From positions 59,170,842-59,234,841 of the forward strand of contig OZ038487.1 in NCBI GenBank assembly GCA_964036315.1: 64,000 bases of DNA. The letters are read 5' to 3'. Below the pieces are notes generated by a model. The model saw only the letters and a list, made by a program, of their open reading frames with translations. It was not told where the DNA came from and did not search any database. Both the position numbers and the translations under genes were made by a program. Each line of letters starts with the position of its first letter. Position 1 is the stretch's first letter. This stretch comes from Acanthosepion esculentum. Taxonomy: Eukaryota > Mollusca > Cephalopoda > Sepiida > Sepiidae. Below, piece after piece: positions 47,014 to 57,712 of the stretch.

Positions 47014-47559
47014 TATATATAAGATTTTTATTTAAGATTTTCTAAAAAACAAAAAAATATAATGAAGACTATTTTTAGGTTTCCGGGTCAATCCTTTTTA
47101 TGATGCTTAATGGACGCAGTTGACTATTTACGTATAGTTTCTGCAAACATACTTTTTTGTATGCCACCTTGAATATTTTCTGTCATATATTTAACTAAAC
47201 AGCTTTAATGGGAATAACAAACTATCTTGTCCACAATGAACACAAGAAGAACAGTTTAGAATTATAGTTAATAACATATATTTATTCAACTATTATATAA
47301 ATGGACGACAGATCAAGGGACACATAGACTGTGGTAAAGAGGCACGAGATATTTAGGGCAAAACAGGATGTTGTAGAGAGCTATGATCGCCAACGCCGTA
47401 AAGGCACACGGCAAGGATAGCATTACCATTAATATAGATGCACACAAACAGGAGATTGATTGGCAATGACTTGAATCTTTCGTCTAGGGCCAAACTTATT
47501 TCTGCTGATTATCAACGACCTGTTCAATAACACACTCAAGCTCTTATTAATTATTTTAA
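47014..47559. other. No gene seen
   Basis: AT-rich to 47320, more balanced 47330-47530; no frame or repeat recognised. Confidence 0.4.
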
Positions 47560-47988
47560 GACATTTTTTTGTTTATACGTTCTTTTATATCTTAAAATAA
47601 TTGTCGGACTTTGTCCATTTCATAATGTGTTACGTCATTTGTTTACATTTGGATACGCATCAAGCAGACATGAATGTACGAGAGAAAACTGTAGAGAATT
47701 GTAGTTTAAAAACAGTAAAATCGACCTTGCTAACCGAAGGTCTCCTCTATGGCTAAATCGGTAAAGCACGTCAGGCAATATGACGGTTCCGTATAGGATA
47801 CAGGCTCGATTCCAGTCGGAGGACGCATATTTTCTCTGAATATTTCTCGGACATTCAGGCCGGAAAATGCCGTTAATACTGTTTATTATAAACAGAGCAT
47901 TTACTTAAATATTTGGATCTATAAAAAGAACGTATAAACATAAAAATGCCTTAACATAATTGTCGGACTTTGTCCATTTCATAATGTG

Positions 47989-47990
<2 letters not shown>
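47560..47990 (+). repeat. SINE-1, best copy, with A and B boxes
   Basis: A box TGGCTAAATCGGTAAAGC (47750-47767) and B box GGCTCGATTCC (47803-47813) sit 36 bp apart, as in a tRNA-derived polymerase III promoter. The body reads TCTCGGACATTCAGGCCGG and AATACTGTTTATTATAAACA, and the tail AATTGTCGGACTTTGTCCAT to ATAATGTGT (47955-47989) joins (TA)n. The same ~36-bp tail also occurs 5' of the unit at 47595-47630. Other copies: 60446-60793, 43735-43895 and a scrap at 10893. Confidence 0.85.

Positions 47991-47991
<1 letters not shown>

Positions 47992-48030
<39 letters not shown>
47992..48030. repeat. (TA)n tail of SINE-1
   Basis: About 19 TA units. Confidence 0.97.
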
Positions 48031-48033
<3 letters not shown>

Positions 48034-48200
48034 TTTAGGAAAATGAAATAACTAAATATAAGCAAACGTATACACGCGTGCTGGCTTGTATACACAGGTA
48101 AGCAAATAAATAATTTCCAAATTTTACCAACAGGTGTAAACATAATAGTGCTCAATGTGGTTTAACAGGGACAGGAAATATGTATTAATAAATATACATA

Positions 48201-48436
<236 letters not shown>

Positions 48437-48477
48437 TATTATTTTTTTAAATCTATTTTTTTTAAATCTATATTTCA

Positions 48478-48502
48478 TATATATATATATATATATTTAT
48501 TA

Positions 48503-48573
<71 letters not shown>
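48478..48573. repeat. (TA)n array ending inside an RT YADD codon run
   Basis: About 90 bp of TA with one ACATA break. Its last TAT (48572-48574) is the Tyr codon of the YADD motif of the following LINE fragment. Confidence 0.95.
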
Positions 48574-48577
<4 letters not shown>

Positions 48578-48960
48578 GATGATACCAAGGTGTAGGAGTG
48601 TGTCTCCAAATATCTTCATCATGACCAGTGTCTAATTGATCTTTCATCTGAGCTAACTCCCCCAGCTGAATTGGGAATAGACTGGCTGATATCATTCACT
48701 ACATCCAAAGTCAAATTCGTAACATCTACTCACCTCCGATCTGAACCTAATCTTCCATCAAACCTGACGAATGGCCACTCTCTAAAAGAGTCTCATTTTC
48801 TCGAACTGCTACTGGGGCTAAAGTTTACTCCCGATCTCAAATGTAACGCGTATTTATGTGCAATCGCAAAAAAAAAACTGATTAAATGGTAGCTTCATTG
48901 TATCGCTCCAGAAAATACCAGACCCTCCCTGCCATTTATTTTCTCTTGACCTTATCTTTA
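48572..48960 (+). pseudogene. Jockey/CR1-like LINE, RT from YADD onward
   Basis: Frame from 48572: YADDTKV, stop, ECVSKYLHHDQCLIDLSSEL, ELGIDWLISFTTSKVKF, SEPNLPSNLTNGHSLKES and HFLELLLGLKFTPDLKCNAY, to a stop at about 48890. YADD is intact (48572-48583). It matches the region just 5' of the fragment at 3985-4345. One stop and a single-residue gain relative to the usual LELLGL. Confidence 0.87.
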
Positions 48961-49149
48961 TTGTCATATTCACGGCATTTCGGCCGTTGTAAGCTCCGGG
49001 CTTCTGCAGGTTATATGCCTTGGCCCAGGGAATAAAAATGTTGGTTGAAGTAATCCAATGACTTGACCCAAAGGGTCATGAGTTCAATACCTACTTGAAT
49101 TACTAAAGGAGACAACGAAAACTGAGCTATCCAGAAAAAGCAAGGCACG

Positions 49150-49300
49150 TAGAACTAGAACAATATACACTGGTGAATGAAATAAAGTATTCGGTTCGAA
49201 ATTCTATCGTCTATGACCTGAAGATGTGCGGAGCATACAACGACCGAAACGTCGTGGATTTGACAATAAAGATGAGTATAATTTTCTGAACAATGTACAT
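49150..49300 (+). other. PLE-tail-like block with hammerhead-like core
   Basis: GACCTGAAGATGTGCGGAGC followed by ATACAACGACCGAAACGTCG: CTGAAGA (49218-49224) and GAAAC (49246-49250) separated by a stem-capable TGTGC-gga-GCATA, then a CGAC...GTCG self-complement around GAAA. This lies between two parts of a LINE, so it is an insertion. Assignment to a PLE tail is by resemblance only. Confidence 0.4.
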
Positions 49301-49336
49301 AGTATAAATAATTGCAATACCTCATCTCAGAGATAT

Positions 49337-49860
49337 AGACAGATATCTCCCTGCCTTGCACTACCTTTATAAGCGTCAGATCAGACCAAGAATGAGGTAT
49401 TGATGGCGCTCCCAATCATCCCTGTCTAGTCTCGACAGAGCTCGAAAGCGATTACGCGGTTATGTGGGCGTATAATTATTCTCCAGCTACAACACTTGTC
49501 AACAGACTAAATGTCGCCAGCCTTTACTATATCGCTAATAGGATGACAGATGTCCAGACCTTCACAGCTAGAAGCCACCATGCTGTGTTCAAGGTAGCAA
49601 ACAATCATTATTACCTTCGTGTTGATCAAAAGCAAGTTTCTCTCAGTCATCTACTTCCCCAGAACTGTTAGTTTGTGGAACATGCTCCCTAGAGAATATT
49701 TCCCTGGCAGCTACATTCTTAGTCTCTAAGTCCAGGGTCAAGCGATATGTACCCTACTCGTTCTTATGATACTCTATTCCTTCCTCCTTCCTTCTTACTC
49801 AATAACTTCTACCCTGAGTGGCACTTGGTGCTTGTATTTGATAAATTATCAGTAAAAAAA
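49337..49860 (+). pseudogene. Jockey/CR1-like LINE C-terminal remnant
   Basis: Plus strand: LYKRQIRPRMRY, then SSLDRARKRLRGYVG, LVNRLNVASLYYIANRM, DVQTFTARSHHAVF and FVEHAP (LWN.LP position), SYILSL..SRVKRY and a 3' UTR with TACCCTGAGTGGCACTTGGT. It is probably the continuation of the 48572-48960 copy beyond an insertion, as the domain order is correct. Confidence 0.8.
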
Positions 49861-50429
49861 AAATAATCACTGGTAAAAAAGGATCATTCGTTTTACCTTC
49901 GCACCTTAACTTCTTCGAGACCAGTTCCTGATACGATTCCTATCTATCCGTTGTCCAATATTACATTGAAAACTCTAAGAATCGTTACTTTAAGCCGATT
50001 GTCAAAACTTTTGCATACATATTCTTTCAGCAGCCATAGTTAGTAGAATTTTTACACGATCGATATGAAGCCGATAGCTTTACAGGTCGAAATCACAAAG
50101 TAGCGCATTTTTTAAGGTTTCCTTTGCAAGAAAGGAAATCCTCAGGTCTTAAACAATATGGCTTCCTCACGTGTGTCCTTTCCCTATCGTGACCCAACGG
50201 GCGCTCCGGATAAATAGCCGATGAATAGCTGTTTCTCATCAGGCTAGGGAAGTTTATTTGCACTGATTTACTACGTGGTCTCCTCACAAATATTTCTAAC
50301 CCACTTCTGTAAGATGGCCATAGGTCGATCGCATAAATTTGACAGAAAATTGCCTCTAGCTAAAACTGATTAACAGGAAAGATTTTAAAATGTTTCGACA
50401 CAGTGCTCAGTTATTTCAGACAAGTTCTC
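49861..50429. other. No gene seen
   Basis: Balanced sequence without recognised frames. Confidence 0.4.
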
Positions 50430-50760
50430 ATTGACAGAAATGAATATCTTTTCCAGCATTGACAGAAATTAAAATCTTTTCCAATCTTGGCAGAGTTGGA
50501 AAAAAATTCCCTACCTAGACAGAAATTAAAAATCTTTTACAGCATTGACAGAATTAATTTTTTTCCAGCATTGACAGAAATGAAAATATTTCCAGCCTTG
50601 ACAGAATTGAAAAACCTTTTCTAGCCTTGACAGAAATGAAAAAATACCCCAGCCTTGACACCAGCGAAAATCTTTTCCAGCTTTGACAGAAATGAAAAGA
50701 TTTCCAGCATTGACAGAAAAGAAAATTTTTTCTAGCCTTGCGAGAAATGAAAACCTTTTA
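50430..50760. repeat. ~32-bp minisatellite, about 10-11 units
   Basis: Imperfect tandem copies of a unit near TTGACAGAAATGAAAATCTT followed by TTCCAGCC. Units vary by base changes and by 1-4 bp length differences. A 60-codon frame starting inside it is not a gene. Confidence 0.93.
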
Positions 50761-51104
50761 CTCGGTTTTGTAGCAATTATATATTTTTACGACTTCAGGG
50801 AGAAAGACGCAACGTTGTATGCCTACGCTCTCCTGTCGATATTTCCATGTCAAATGTTCAGATGAGCTCCCCAAATTAGTCCCACCGGTTCAGATCTTTA
50901 CAGCTAGGAGTCAACATGCTACGTCCACTGAGTGGAATCGCGCACGATTTTCTTCCTATTCCCTAACTGAAGGTTTGACTGATTTGTCTTATTAAATGTC
51001 CGTGGGTTATTTTAAGCCGAAATATATTTTTGATTGCAGGAATAATTATTTATGCGAGTAAACATAGCATTAATAATTTTTTAAGACAAAAAATGATTTT
51101 GTTT
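50761..51104 (+). pseudogene. LINE C-terminal scrap and 3' region
   Basis: About 50820-50960 reads DELPKLVPPVQIFTARSQHA with SxEWNRARF after a shift, matching the EL..LVPP...FTARS.H region at 49500-49600. It is followed by GTGGGTTATTTTAAGCCGAA, the 3' UTR block also seen at 18760 and 25230. Confidence 0.65.
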
Positions 51105-51250
51105 CCAGATACACGTCCTGCTATTTAAACTATAGCTGGGTTGGGGAGCAAATGGATTCATATATTTCGCGTGTAAATGAACGTAACTGGCTCGACTGGA
51201 ATTCGAACACGGCTCAACGATTTCTAATTAAGAGCCGAAATCCTTTGCAA
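51105..51250 (-). repeat. SINE-2, 5' part
   Basis: Minus strand: GCCGTGTTCGAATTCCAGTC (B-box region), CAGTTACGTTCATTTACACG, ATATGAATCCATTTGCTCC and AAATAGCAGGACGTG. This is the head-to-core order of 56835-56897 and 37619-38005. Confidence 0.75.
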
Positions 51251-51339
51251 CAACCACACACCCCCTTATTCTGTAAGGAGGACGGCTTTATTCTGAACAC
51301 TTTTATTTTGTGTAAAAAAGCTCCTGCGTGGATACTTCC

Positions 51340-51500
51340 CTAAACATTACGATCTTAACCTCTTCAGGTCAAGGGTCAATTGTTATCTTCTTTATCCTCA
51401 AGATCTTCATTTCTTTCAACATTCTCTTAAGTTCGTACCACAAACATCATTCAGTAACATTCTGCCATGAGTGACTTTTGAGTCTTGCATTGTTTAGTAT
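51340..51500 (+). pseudogene. LINE 3' end scrap
   Basis: CTTAACCTCTTCAGGTCAAG and GGTCAATTGTTATCTTC match the FKSRVNRYL codons and trailer of the LINE at 49337-49860. Confidence 0.55.
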
Positions 51501-51639
51501 AACTCCTCTTTAAATCGTCCTTGATAATTTTAACCGTAACTTTCGAAGTCCACCTTTGCGCCCAGAAATGATAACTTCCAATGTCCGTTCTAGGCACGGC
51601 TCGGGCACGCTGTTTAAATTAAAGTAACTTTTAGGTAGA

Positions 51640-52440
51640 TTGTCGTAGATGAGGAGTCTTCCTGTCTCCAAAAGTTATATCGTTATCGGAAATTCTTCTT
51701 TTTATGGGCCATATTTTTTTAGGCATGTCATGTAGGCAATCATGGCTCTCCACTTCCCTCTCTCCCTTGCAGCTCTCAACAAGTTCCTTCCCTCTGCTAC
51801 CTCCCTCAGTCAACGTCCTGTCATCCACTTGCTTAAGGCCGCCAGGTACGTCACGCGTTGTTTTCCTGTCTCTCTTTCTATCTATTCGATCCGTGAGTAT
51901 CAGATTCTTCAAGCCCTTCTTCCTCTTATGTGTCCCAGAAACTTCAGTTGCCTCTTCCTGATATTAAGTATAAGCCTCCTCATTGTTTGCAACCTCCCTA
52001 AGATCTCACCGTTGGTCACACGATCGGCCCATGATATCCTTAGCGTCCTCTTGTAGAACCACATCTCTGTCGCCTCGAGTCTCTTCTTCATCTTTGAGGA
52101 AACCGTCCAACATTCGCAGTCGTAAAGAAGGACAGATGTCTCGTAACAGCTCAGTATTCTTTTTTTGTTACCAAAGAAACGCTCCTGTCTACAATACTCT
52201 GCTCAGCTTTTGGAATGTGTCCTTGGCCATCGCAATACGCCTACGGATCACAGTGTCGCACTTACCGTCCTCTATCAAAAAGCTTCCCAGATGTTTAAAC
52301 TTCGGCGTCTGCTTGATTCTCGTGTTCCCGACCTTCAAATCGCATTTCGGGCTCATCCTTTTACTCATGACCATGCATTCTGTCTCCTTGTAGTTTATAC
52401 TTAGTCGTTTTCTTCTCACCTTTCATGAGGCATTTTGTCT
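51640..52440 (-). pseudogene. RTE-like LINE RT C-terminal region
   Basis: From 52440 downward: RLSINYKETECMVMSKRM, VGNTRIKQTPKFKHLGSFLI, EDGKCDTVIRRRIAMAKDTF, QKLSRVL, KKRLEATEMWFYKRTLRISW, VTNGEILGRLQTMRRLIL, NIRKRQLKFLGHI, then LILTDRIDRKRDRKTTR and a last KPHDCLH-like part. This is the most readable copy of the lineage. It keeps residue identity better than 20144-21295 but still needs at least four frame changes. Confidence 0.9.
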
Positions 52441-53734
52441 TAAGAAGAAAGTTAATTTAAGATTTTCTCGCTTATTCAATCGATTCTCGCTTTGGAAATA
52501 AAGAAATAAATCAATTATAAAGTATGTCAATAACCAACAAATTTACTTTGAAATCATTCGGTTTAGCAAAATATATTTCAAAACTAACTGCTGGGAATAG
52601 CACGGGTTTCTATTCTTTCTTTTTTTAATTCCCAAATGAATCTATTATTATGAAAATTTGAAAATTATCAAATTCAAATATGGTAATATGATAGGCGAGA
52701 TTATTTGAATAATCTCTTAGCTTCCAGATAAAAAGAAATTAAAAACAAAACTATTATATATCTTTTACGTTTATCATTACATATCATTCAAGTTTAATTT
52801 CTGTTTTCCTCTTATTGAAAAGCGGTAATTTTACTGAAAGCAGGTCCTGCGCTTAATCGAAAAACATCACGAACCAAGATTTATTTTTGTTTAATATAAA
52901 AAAAATTGTTTGTTGCAATAAATAAATCGTATTAGACAAATAATTTGAAGACATTTCCTATGTTTTATTTATTTTTATTGAGTTATTTCCTCCTTTCCAT
53001 CTGCTTTCTTTCAATCGTTCGCTTATTGTTTTTTTCTTTCCCATTATATAATCAGACATCATCATCTTTGATAATTGGGATATCAGATTTGATCCAATTG
53101 AGCAAATCCCAAAAAGTGAATCGTGAACAGAAGGTCTTGTAACTATGCGATACGATATCGACGGAATACAGAATTGCGCAGGCCTAGACTTGTTCAAAAA
53201 TTGATGATGTATTGACCCAATCTTCTGTGTTAGGAGGCAGTGCATGCTTGATTTAGTAGCAAAAGTAGGACATGCAACGATGTATCACGGTAAATGATAA
53301 TGATGACTCCTTATAAGGAAAGATTCTGTTTTCATTGACCGAGCAGCCAGTGCTGATGTCGGTTGAAATTTACAAGGTCTTTCTCTTAAAAGAATTTTTT
53401 CAGGAAAGCCGGTTTCTCAAGTGCAGTAGCTGTTATATCCATTCCTGTATTGATGGGGGTTTCCTTCCTAACGTTTAGTTTGAAGTAGTGTAATACCTAC
53501 ATCTTATGTTATTGTTTTCTCTTCCAGTTACATGTGATAGCCACTTAAGCCGTTCCTCTTACTGAAAGTCCTCAACTTATACAGTTTCTCTTACTTGGAG
53601 CAGTTCGTGAATCTGTAGCACCAGCCTATAATGTTCGGAGAAGGACTGGCTTCGCAAAGAACGACAGGCTTCCCTCTCCCAATGATTTTTAAATCATTGA
53701 TCTTAGGAAGCGGTTGTATACATCTGACAGTTCA
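52441..53734. other. AT-rich, no gene
   Basis: Nothing recognised. Frames of 65-95 codons near 52945-53245 are compositional. Confidence 0.45.
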
Positions 53735-53806
53735 AATATTTTTGGGTTTCTATGTGAAAGTCTCGATTTGACGAGGCTGTTAAATAACCTCGTCAGCTAG
53801 AGATTT
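53735..53806. other. Hairpin, ~31-bp arms
   Basis: TTTCTATGTGAAAGTCTCGA...GACGAGG (from about 53738) pairs with CCTCGTC...AGAGATTTTCATATAGAAA (to about 53802) around CTGTTAAATAA. Non-coding. Confidence 0.75.
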
Positions 53807-53962
53807 TCATATAGAAATACATGCCTAGAATGTAGTTGTTAATGATTTGGTTTTATAGTAAATTGTGATCATCGGCGAAACTACCCCTTCAACGCCTATT
53901 CTGTATTCAAGTTGCTTTTATCCTATACACAATATATTATAATTAATCTATAAACTGATGTA

Positions 53963-54835
53963 TTGGATTGTCCGGAAAGTTTATGTCGATTTTTAAGGGA
54001 AATTAAAAGACAAAAAAATAAGGCTATTAAAAATCTATTCAACTAAATATGAACGATTTTGTTGCACAACATTTCTCAATTTTTCATACAACTTAAAGAT
54101 TGCATCTTCCCAGAATTTCGGTAGTTTTTTCGCCAAATAACACATTAAGGTGTTTTTTTATGTCATCCAAAGGATTAAAATTTTTACCAATGAAATTATT
54201 TTGCAAGGACCTGAATAAATGAAAATCCGGAGATGAATATGGCGGGTGGGGTAACACATCCCAGCCAAGCTGCAACAATTTTAGGCGGGTCACCAAAAGA
54301 AAGTGACGTCTGGTTCTATCCTGATGGAAAACAACACGTTTCCTGTTCGCAAATTCTGGGCATGTTTCTTGAATTGCTGCTTTTAATGCGTCCATTTACG
54401 AGCAGTATTTTTCAGAATCAATTGACGGGTTATTTGGCAAAGGCTCATAGTATAGTATTCCTTTCCAATCCCGCCAGATACACAGCATGTCTTTCTTAGG
54501 ATGAAGACCTGCTATTGGGGTAACTAAATTTGACTCATGTCGTTTACTCCAGGATCTTTATCGCTAACATTGTTTTAAACGATCCATTTCTCATTACACG
54601 TCACAATTTGATTAAAAGGGCACATTTTCATTGTGCTTATAAAGAAAATCACAGATGAAATGCGATCCGAAAGATTCTTTTCACGCAGATCATGTGGTAC
54701 CCAAACATCGTAACGATTTGGGTACCCACGCATCAATAAGTGTTCATGGATGGTAGATTTTGATAAATTTAGAGTTTCTGCCAATTCCCGTATTGTACAA
54801 TCAATGTCTTCATTTGGTCGTTATCTGAGCGTTCT
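53963..54835 (-). mobile_element. Mariner (DD34D-type) element, 5'-truncated
   Basis: The 3' end TTGGATTGTCCGGAAAGTTT (53963, preceded by TA at 53961-53962) is a mariner-like terminal repeat. Transposase sequence on the minus strand fills 54784-54093. No matching end is found before the LINE that begins near 54860, so the 5' part is lost. Confidence 0.82.
54093..54784 (-). pseudogene. Mariner transposase pseudogene
   Basis: Three pieces in order. MAETLNLSKSTIHEHLLMRG and YPNRYDVWVPHDLREKNL (helix-turn-helix and WVPH.L linker signature) are followed by QIVTCNEKWIV, where the usual GDEKW catalytic Asp reads Asn. Next, in another frame, come TPIAGLHPKKDMLCIWRDWK and GILYYEPLP. Last, MDALKAAIQETCPEFANRKR and VVFHQDRTRRHF...LGWDVLPHPPYSSPDFHLFRSL. 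Only 30 residues separate the second Asp (HQD) from the third (SPDFHLF), where the family has 34, so four residues are deleted from the YSPDLAPSD signature. Clearly inactive. Confidence 0.92.
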
Positions 54836-54859
54836 TCATCTATAATGCTACAATCCGCA

Positions 54860-55450
54860 ACACTACATTTAGCGGACCACTTCTATAGAGTTCTGTCAGC
54901 TAAAGCATATTCACCGTACACATCATTTATCTTTTTGTTGCTTGTGGGGCATTTTGGTGCGCAGGTCCCAAGCACCTGCAGATTCTTCTTCATCCATTTA
55001 ACATGTCCCTTCATGACGTGGAAGATCACGGTTCGCCACAATTTTTTAACCCCTGTAGCCCTTAGTAACGTTTGTCCCTTAACCAAGCCTCTTGTTTCCG
55101 GTTCCGTCATCCACTCGCACCAATTCATCGATGAGGCGACCCGTTGCTTTTTACCTATATGCCTTGTGAGACTTAACTTTTCGAAGCCTTCCTTCCTCAT
55201 TATGCGTTCAATAAATTTCACCTATATCTTTAGGATTCTGAATGTAAATGTTTTTTTATACCTAATTCTTTAATATTCGTTGCTTACTCTTTGTTTCCAT
55301 GCAATATTCAGTATTCTTCTGTAGAACCAGATTTCTGTTAGCTTCAGTTTCTTCATCATCTGTGGCGAGATTATCTAGCTTTCACTACTATGCAAGGTTG
55401 ATATATATTTACGGTTCCTAAAATGCACCTTATAATCTTCCATTTCCATA
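54860..55450 (-). pseudogene. RTE-like LINE C-terminal region
   Basis: Minus strand: IISPQMMKKLKLTEIWFYRR (about 55390-55330), then in a 112-codon frame (55221-54883) ERIMRKEGFEKLSLTRHIGK, KQRVASSMNWCEWMTEPETR, GLVKGQTLLRATGVKKLWRT and VIFHVMKGH. This is the complete C-terminus of the same lineage as 51640-52440, with one fairly clean frame. Confidence 0.88.
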
Positions 55451-56579
55451 GGGATAAAAAATGACATGAATTAATTTTAAACTATTTTCCTCAAGAAATA
55501 GTCTGAAGTGTTCTCTCATCGGAATGTAAGCATATTATATCTGTTGATTAATTTGACGTGTTCTAATATTTTAGAACATGAACGTCTAAAAATCGGCATT
55601 AACTTTTCGGACAGCACAATATTCGATCCGTTTAATATTTACTTTTGCCACAAATTGAATTTATGATGGATTCAGAGTATGCACCATCACTGCTTTCATT
55701 CCAATTCCAGATCATAGCTTCTGTTTCTGAAAGTTTTATTTTGAGACCGAATAGAATTTCTCATGAAGCCGTAAGTTAATTTCACATAAATCCGTAAGGT
55801 AAGGTCTCAAAAACCGATCAAGATGGCTTCACTCTATCGCAGCCACTCAAGGTCAGTTTACTATTTATCCTGTGACAGAAAAAAACTGTAAATTTTTAAA
55901 GTGGATTACTCGTCTAGCGACGTCTTACGATTGGCCAAGAGTGAAAGGGAGTTGCATGTTTTTGTAAAGCAGATTACCAACTAGGCAACAGTTACACCGT
56001 TTACAATTAGCTAAGATTCAAAAGGAATTACCTTATCGCTGACCTACAATAACGGCCCAGTGGAGAAGCGTCTTTTTTTGTATGATTTTTTTTTCGTACA
56101 CAGTTATTAATCGACGTTTTAAGATATTAGCTTATTTTGTACATACAGACTCCGGATTTTCAAGGATGTCAAATTAAAAGCTTTCTAACAGCCAGCTGAA
56201 ATTAATATCTAACGGGAGAATTACACATTTAAAAATTCGTAATTTCAAGTAATTAAGTTAATTCTACTCAAAACTAACCTAATATTCATAACAGAAAGAT
56301 CCCTTAGTTCTACCTGTTCAAACATTCACATCGAAAATCCGCCATATAATGTACACTGGGATGTATTATTCTCATTCCATTTGTATTACACTTAGAAAAA
56401 GTAAGTTCCAACTACATTAGGGAGGTTCGAAAGTCAGTGAAGCCGAGATATCAGGTCAAGATCGATTATATCCCCGATTCGTTTTTGGATTTTGTCAAGA
56501 ATCTCTATTCACGCAACAGAGACACCACCAGGTCAGATGTTGAACCAACAACACAAAACAGTTTAGTGTCATACGATCT
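55451..56579. other. Mostly unassigned; LINE scrap 55660-55800 (minus)
   Basis: Minus-strand FGLKIKLSETEAMIWNWNES at about 55770-55690 resembles the GLKI..KKTE.M segment just after the RT catalytic block of RTE-like LINEs. The rest is AT-rich without features I can name. Confidence 0.45.
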
Positions 56580-56751
56580 TGGTCGATCTTGTCTCTTTCG
56601 ATTTACTGATTAGACAGAAGATTTTCCCTCAGTAAGTCGCCATCATTTACTGTTATAGACTAGTTGCCAAACAAGGTTATAGGACCCAGTTTGTCCTGCT
56701 ATTCAACCGACAAAAAAGAAATGGATTCATACCTTTCCTAAAAGTATTTGG

Positions 56752-56752
<1 letters not shown>
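56580..56752 (-). repeat. SINE-2, core and 3' part
   Basis: Minus strand: CACCCAAATACTTTTAGGAA, AGGTATGAATCC, TAGCAGGACAAACTGGGTCC and TTTGGCAACTAGTCTATAAC. It stops at (TA)n at its 5' side. Confidence 0.75.

Positions 56753-56834
<82 letters not shown>
56753..56834. repeat. (TA)n between two inverted SINE-2 pieces
   Basis: About 41 TA units. Confidence 0.97.
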
Positions 56835-56835
<1 letters not shown>

Positions 56836-56892
56836 TCGGAGAGCCGAGTTCCAATTCCAGTCGGGTCCGTTACATGAACTTACACCCAAATA

Positions 56893-56897
<5 letters not shown>
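56835..56897 (+). repeat. SINE-2, head fragment
   Basis: GAGAGCCGAGTTCCAATTCC, AGTCGGGTCCGTTACATGAA and CTTACACCCAAATACTC, then (TA)n 56898-56950. The last words are the reverse complement of the end of the minus-strand piece at 56740-56752. Confidence 0.75.
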
Positions 56898-56953
<56 letters not shown>

Positions 56954-56988
56954 ATATAAGCAAATATATGGATATAGATCCGACAGTA

Positions 56989-57137
56989 TGAGTAAAAATA
57001 TGAAAAAAACAAAATCCGAATATGCAAGTTTACTGTTTCAATGTCGATGTCTACTAGACCGAAACGTCTGACGTCGACATTGAAACATTAAAACAGTAAA
57101 CTTGCATATTCGGATTTTGTTTTTTTTCATATTTTTC

Positions 57138-57141
<4 letters not shown>
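56989..57141. other. Palindrome with ~55-bp arms between TA arrays
   Basis: GAGTAAAAATATGAAAAAAA-CAAAATCCGAATATGCAAGTTTAC... (to 57045) is the inverse of 57072-57141. The right arm has an extra 8 bp. The loop contains CTACTAGACCGAAACGTCTG, again a GAAAC box beside a short GTCT/AGAC stem, as in the PLE-like palindromes. TA arrays lie on both sides (56898-56950, 57139-57198). Confidence 0.75.

Positions 57142-57198
<57 letters not shown>
57139..57198. repeat. (TA)n microsatellite
   Basis: About 30 TA units. Confidence 0.97.
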
Positions 57199-57200
<2 letters not shown>

Positions 57201-57316
57201 GCGGCGCTATGTAAAATATCAGGTTGAGAAATGGCGCGGGCTAACTTCTCTTGATGTGGGTGAAAGGAGTCTCTTCTCTGAGCTTAGCTACTGCGAAAGA
57301 CTCTACGAAACAACAT

Positions 57317-57460
57317 CAACTTCATCTTGGCACTTGGAATGTACGAACTCTCCAGGACAACAACTCAGCGCCAGAAAGAAAAAACAGTTCTGGTCGCATT
57401 GGAGCTAAAGAAGTACAACATTGATATTGCTGCACTGAGAAGTAACCATCAGTCGACGAC
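57317..57460 (+). pseudogene. RTE-like LINE, N-terminal endonuclease start
   Basis: QLHLGTWNVRTLQDNNSAPE, then after a +/-1 slip in an A-run (57382-57387) KTVLVALELKKYNIDIAALR. GTWNVRTL is the first conserved block of APE-type LINE endonucleases (the Asn coordinates metal). This is the only N-terminal piece of this lineage in the window; the other copies are 3' parts. Overlapping opposite-strand Met/Thr-rich frame is a shadow plus SSR. Confidence 0.85.
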
Positions 57461-57651
57461 ATGAAACGAGGAAACAAAATAAGACATCTGACAGTGTTCC
57501 TGCTGCACTTAGATACAATGCATTCTCCTCTTCTCTTTGTGGTCTTTTGTGCAATTCTCGAGCCGGTCTCAAAACTCATGCCCGCCATAGGCATGCAGAT
57601 AATTAATTCGGGATCGTCGGAACCTAATACGTCGAACTGGCCGGGAGAATC

Positions 57652-57712
57652 AGTCATCATCATCATCATTGTCGTCGTCGTCGTCGTCATCATCATCATC
57701 ATCATCATCATA
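57652..57712. repeat. (ATC)n/(GTC)n trinucleotide repeat
   Basis: CAT/ATC units with an internal (GTC)n block. Confidence 0.95.

Noticed and set aside
47745..47820. True tRNA gene at the A and B boxes
   Set aside because: There is no cloverleaf with an anticodon stem, the same sequence continues into a repeated SINE body, and other copies exist at 60.6 kb.
54233..54499. Plus-strand 88-residue frame
   Set aside because: Antisense to the mariner transposase pseudogene, which is unambiguous on the minus strand.
57322..57711. 129-residue minus-strand frame starting with a Met/Thr run
   Set aside because: It begins in the ATC/GTC repeat and is antisense to the LINE endonuclease start.
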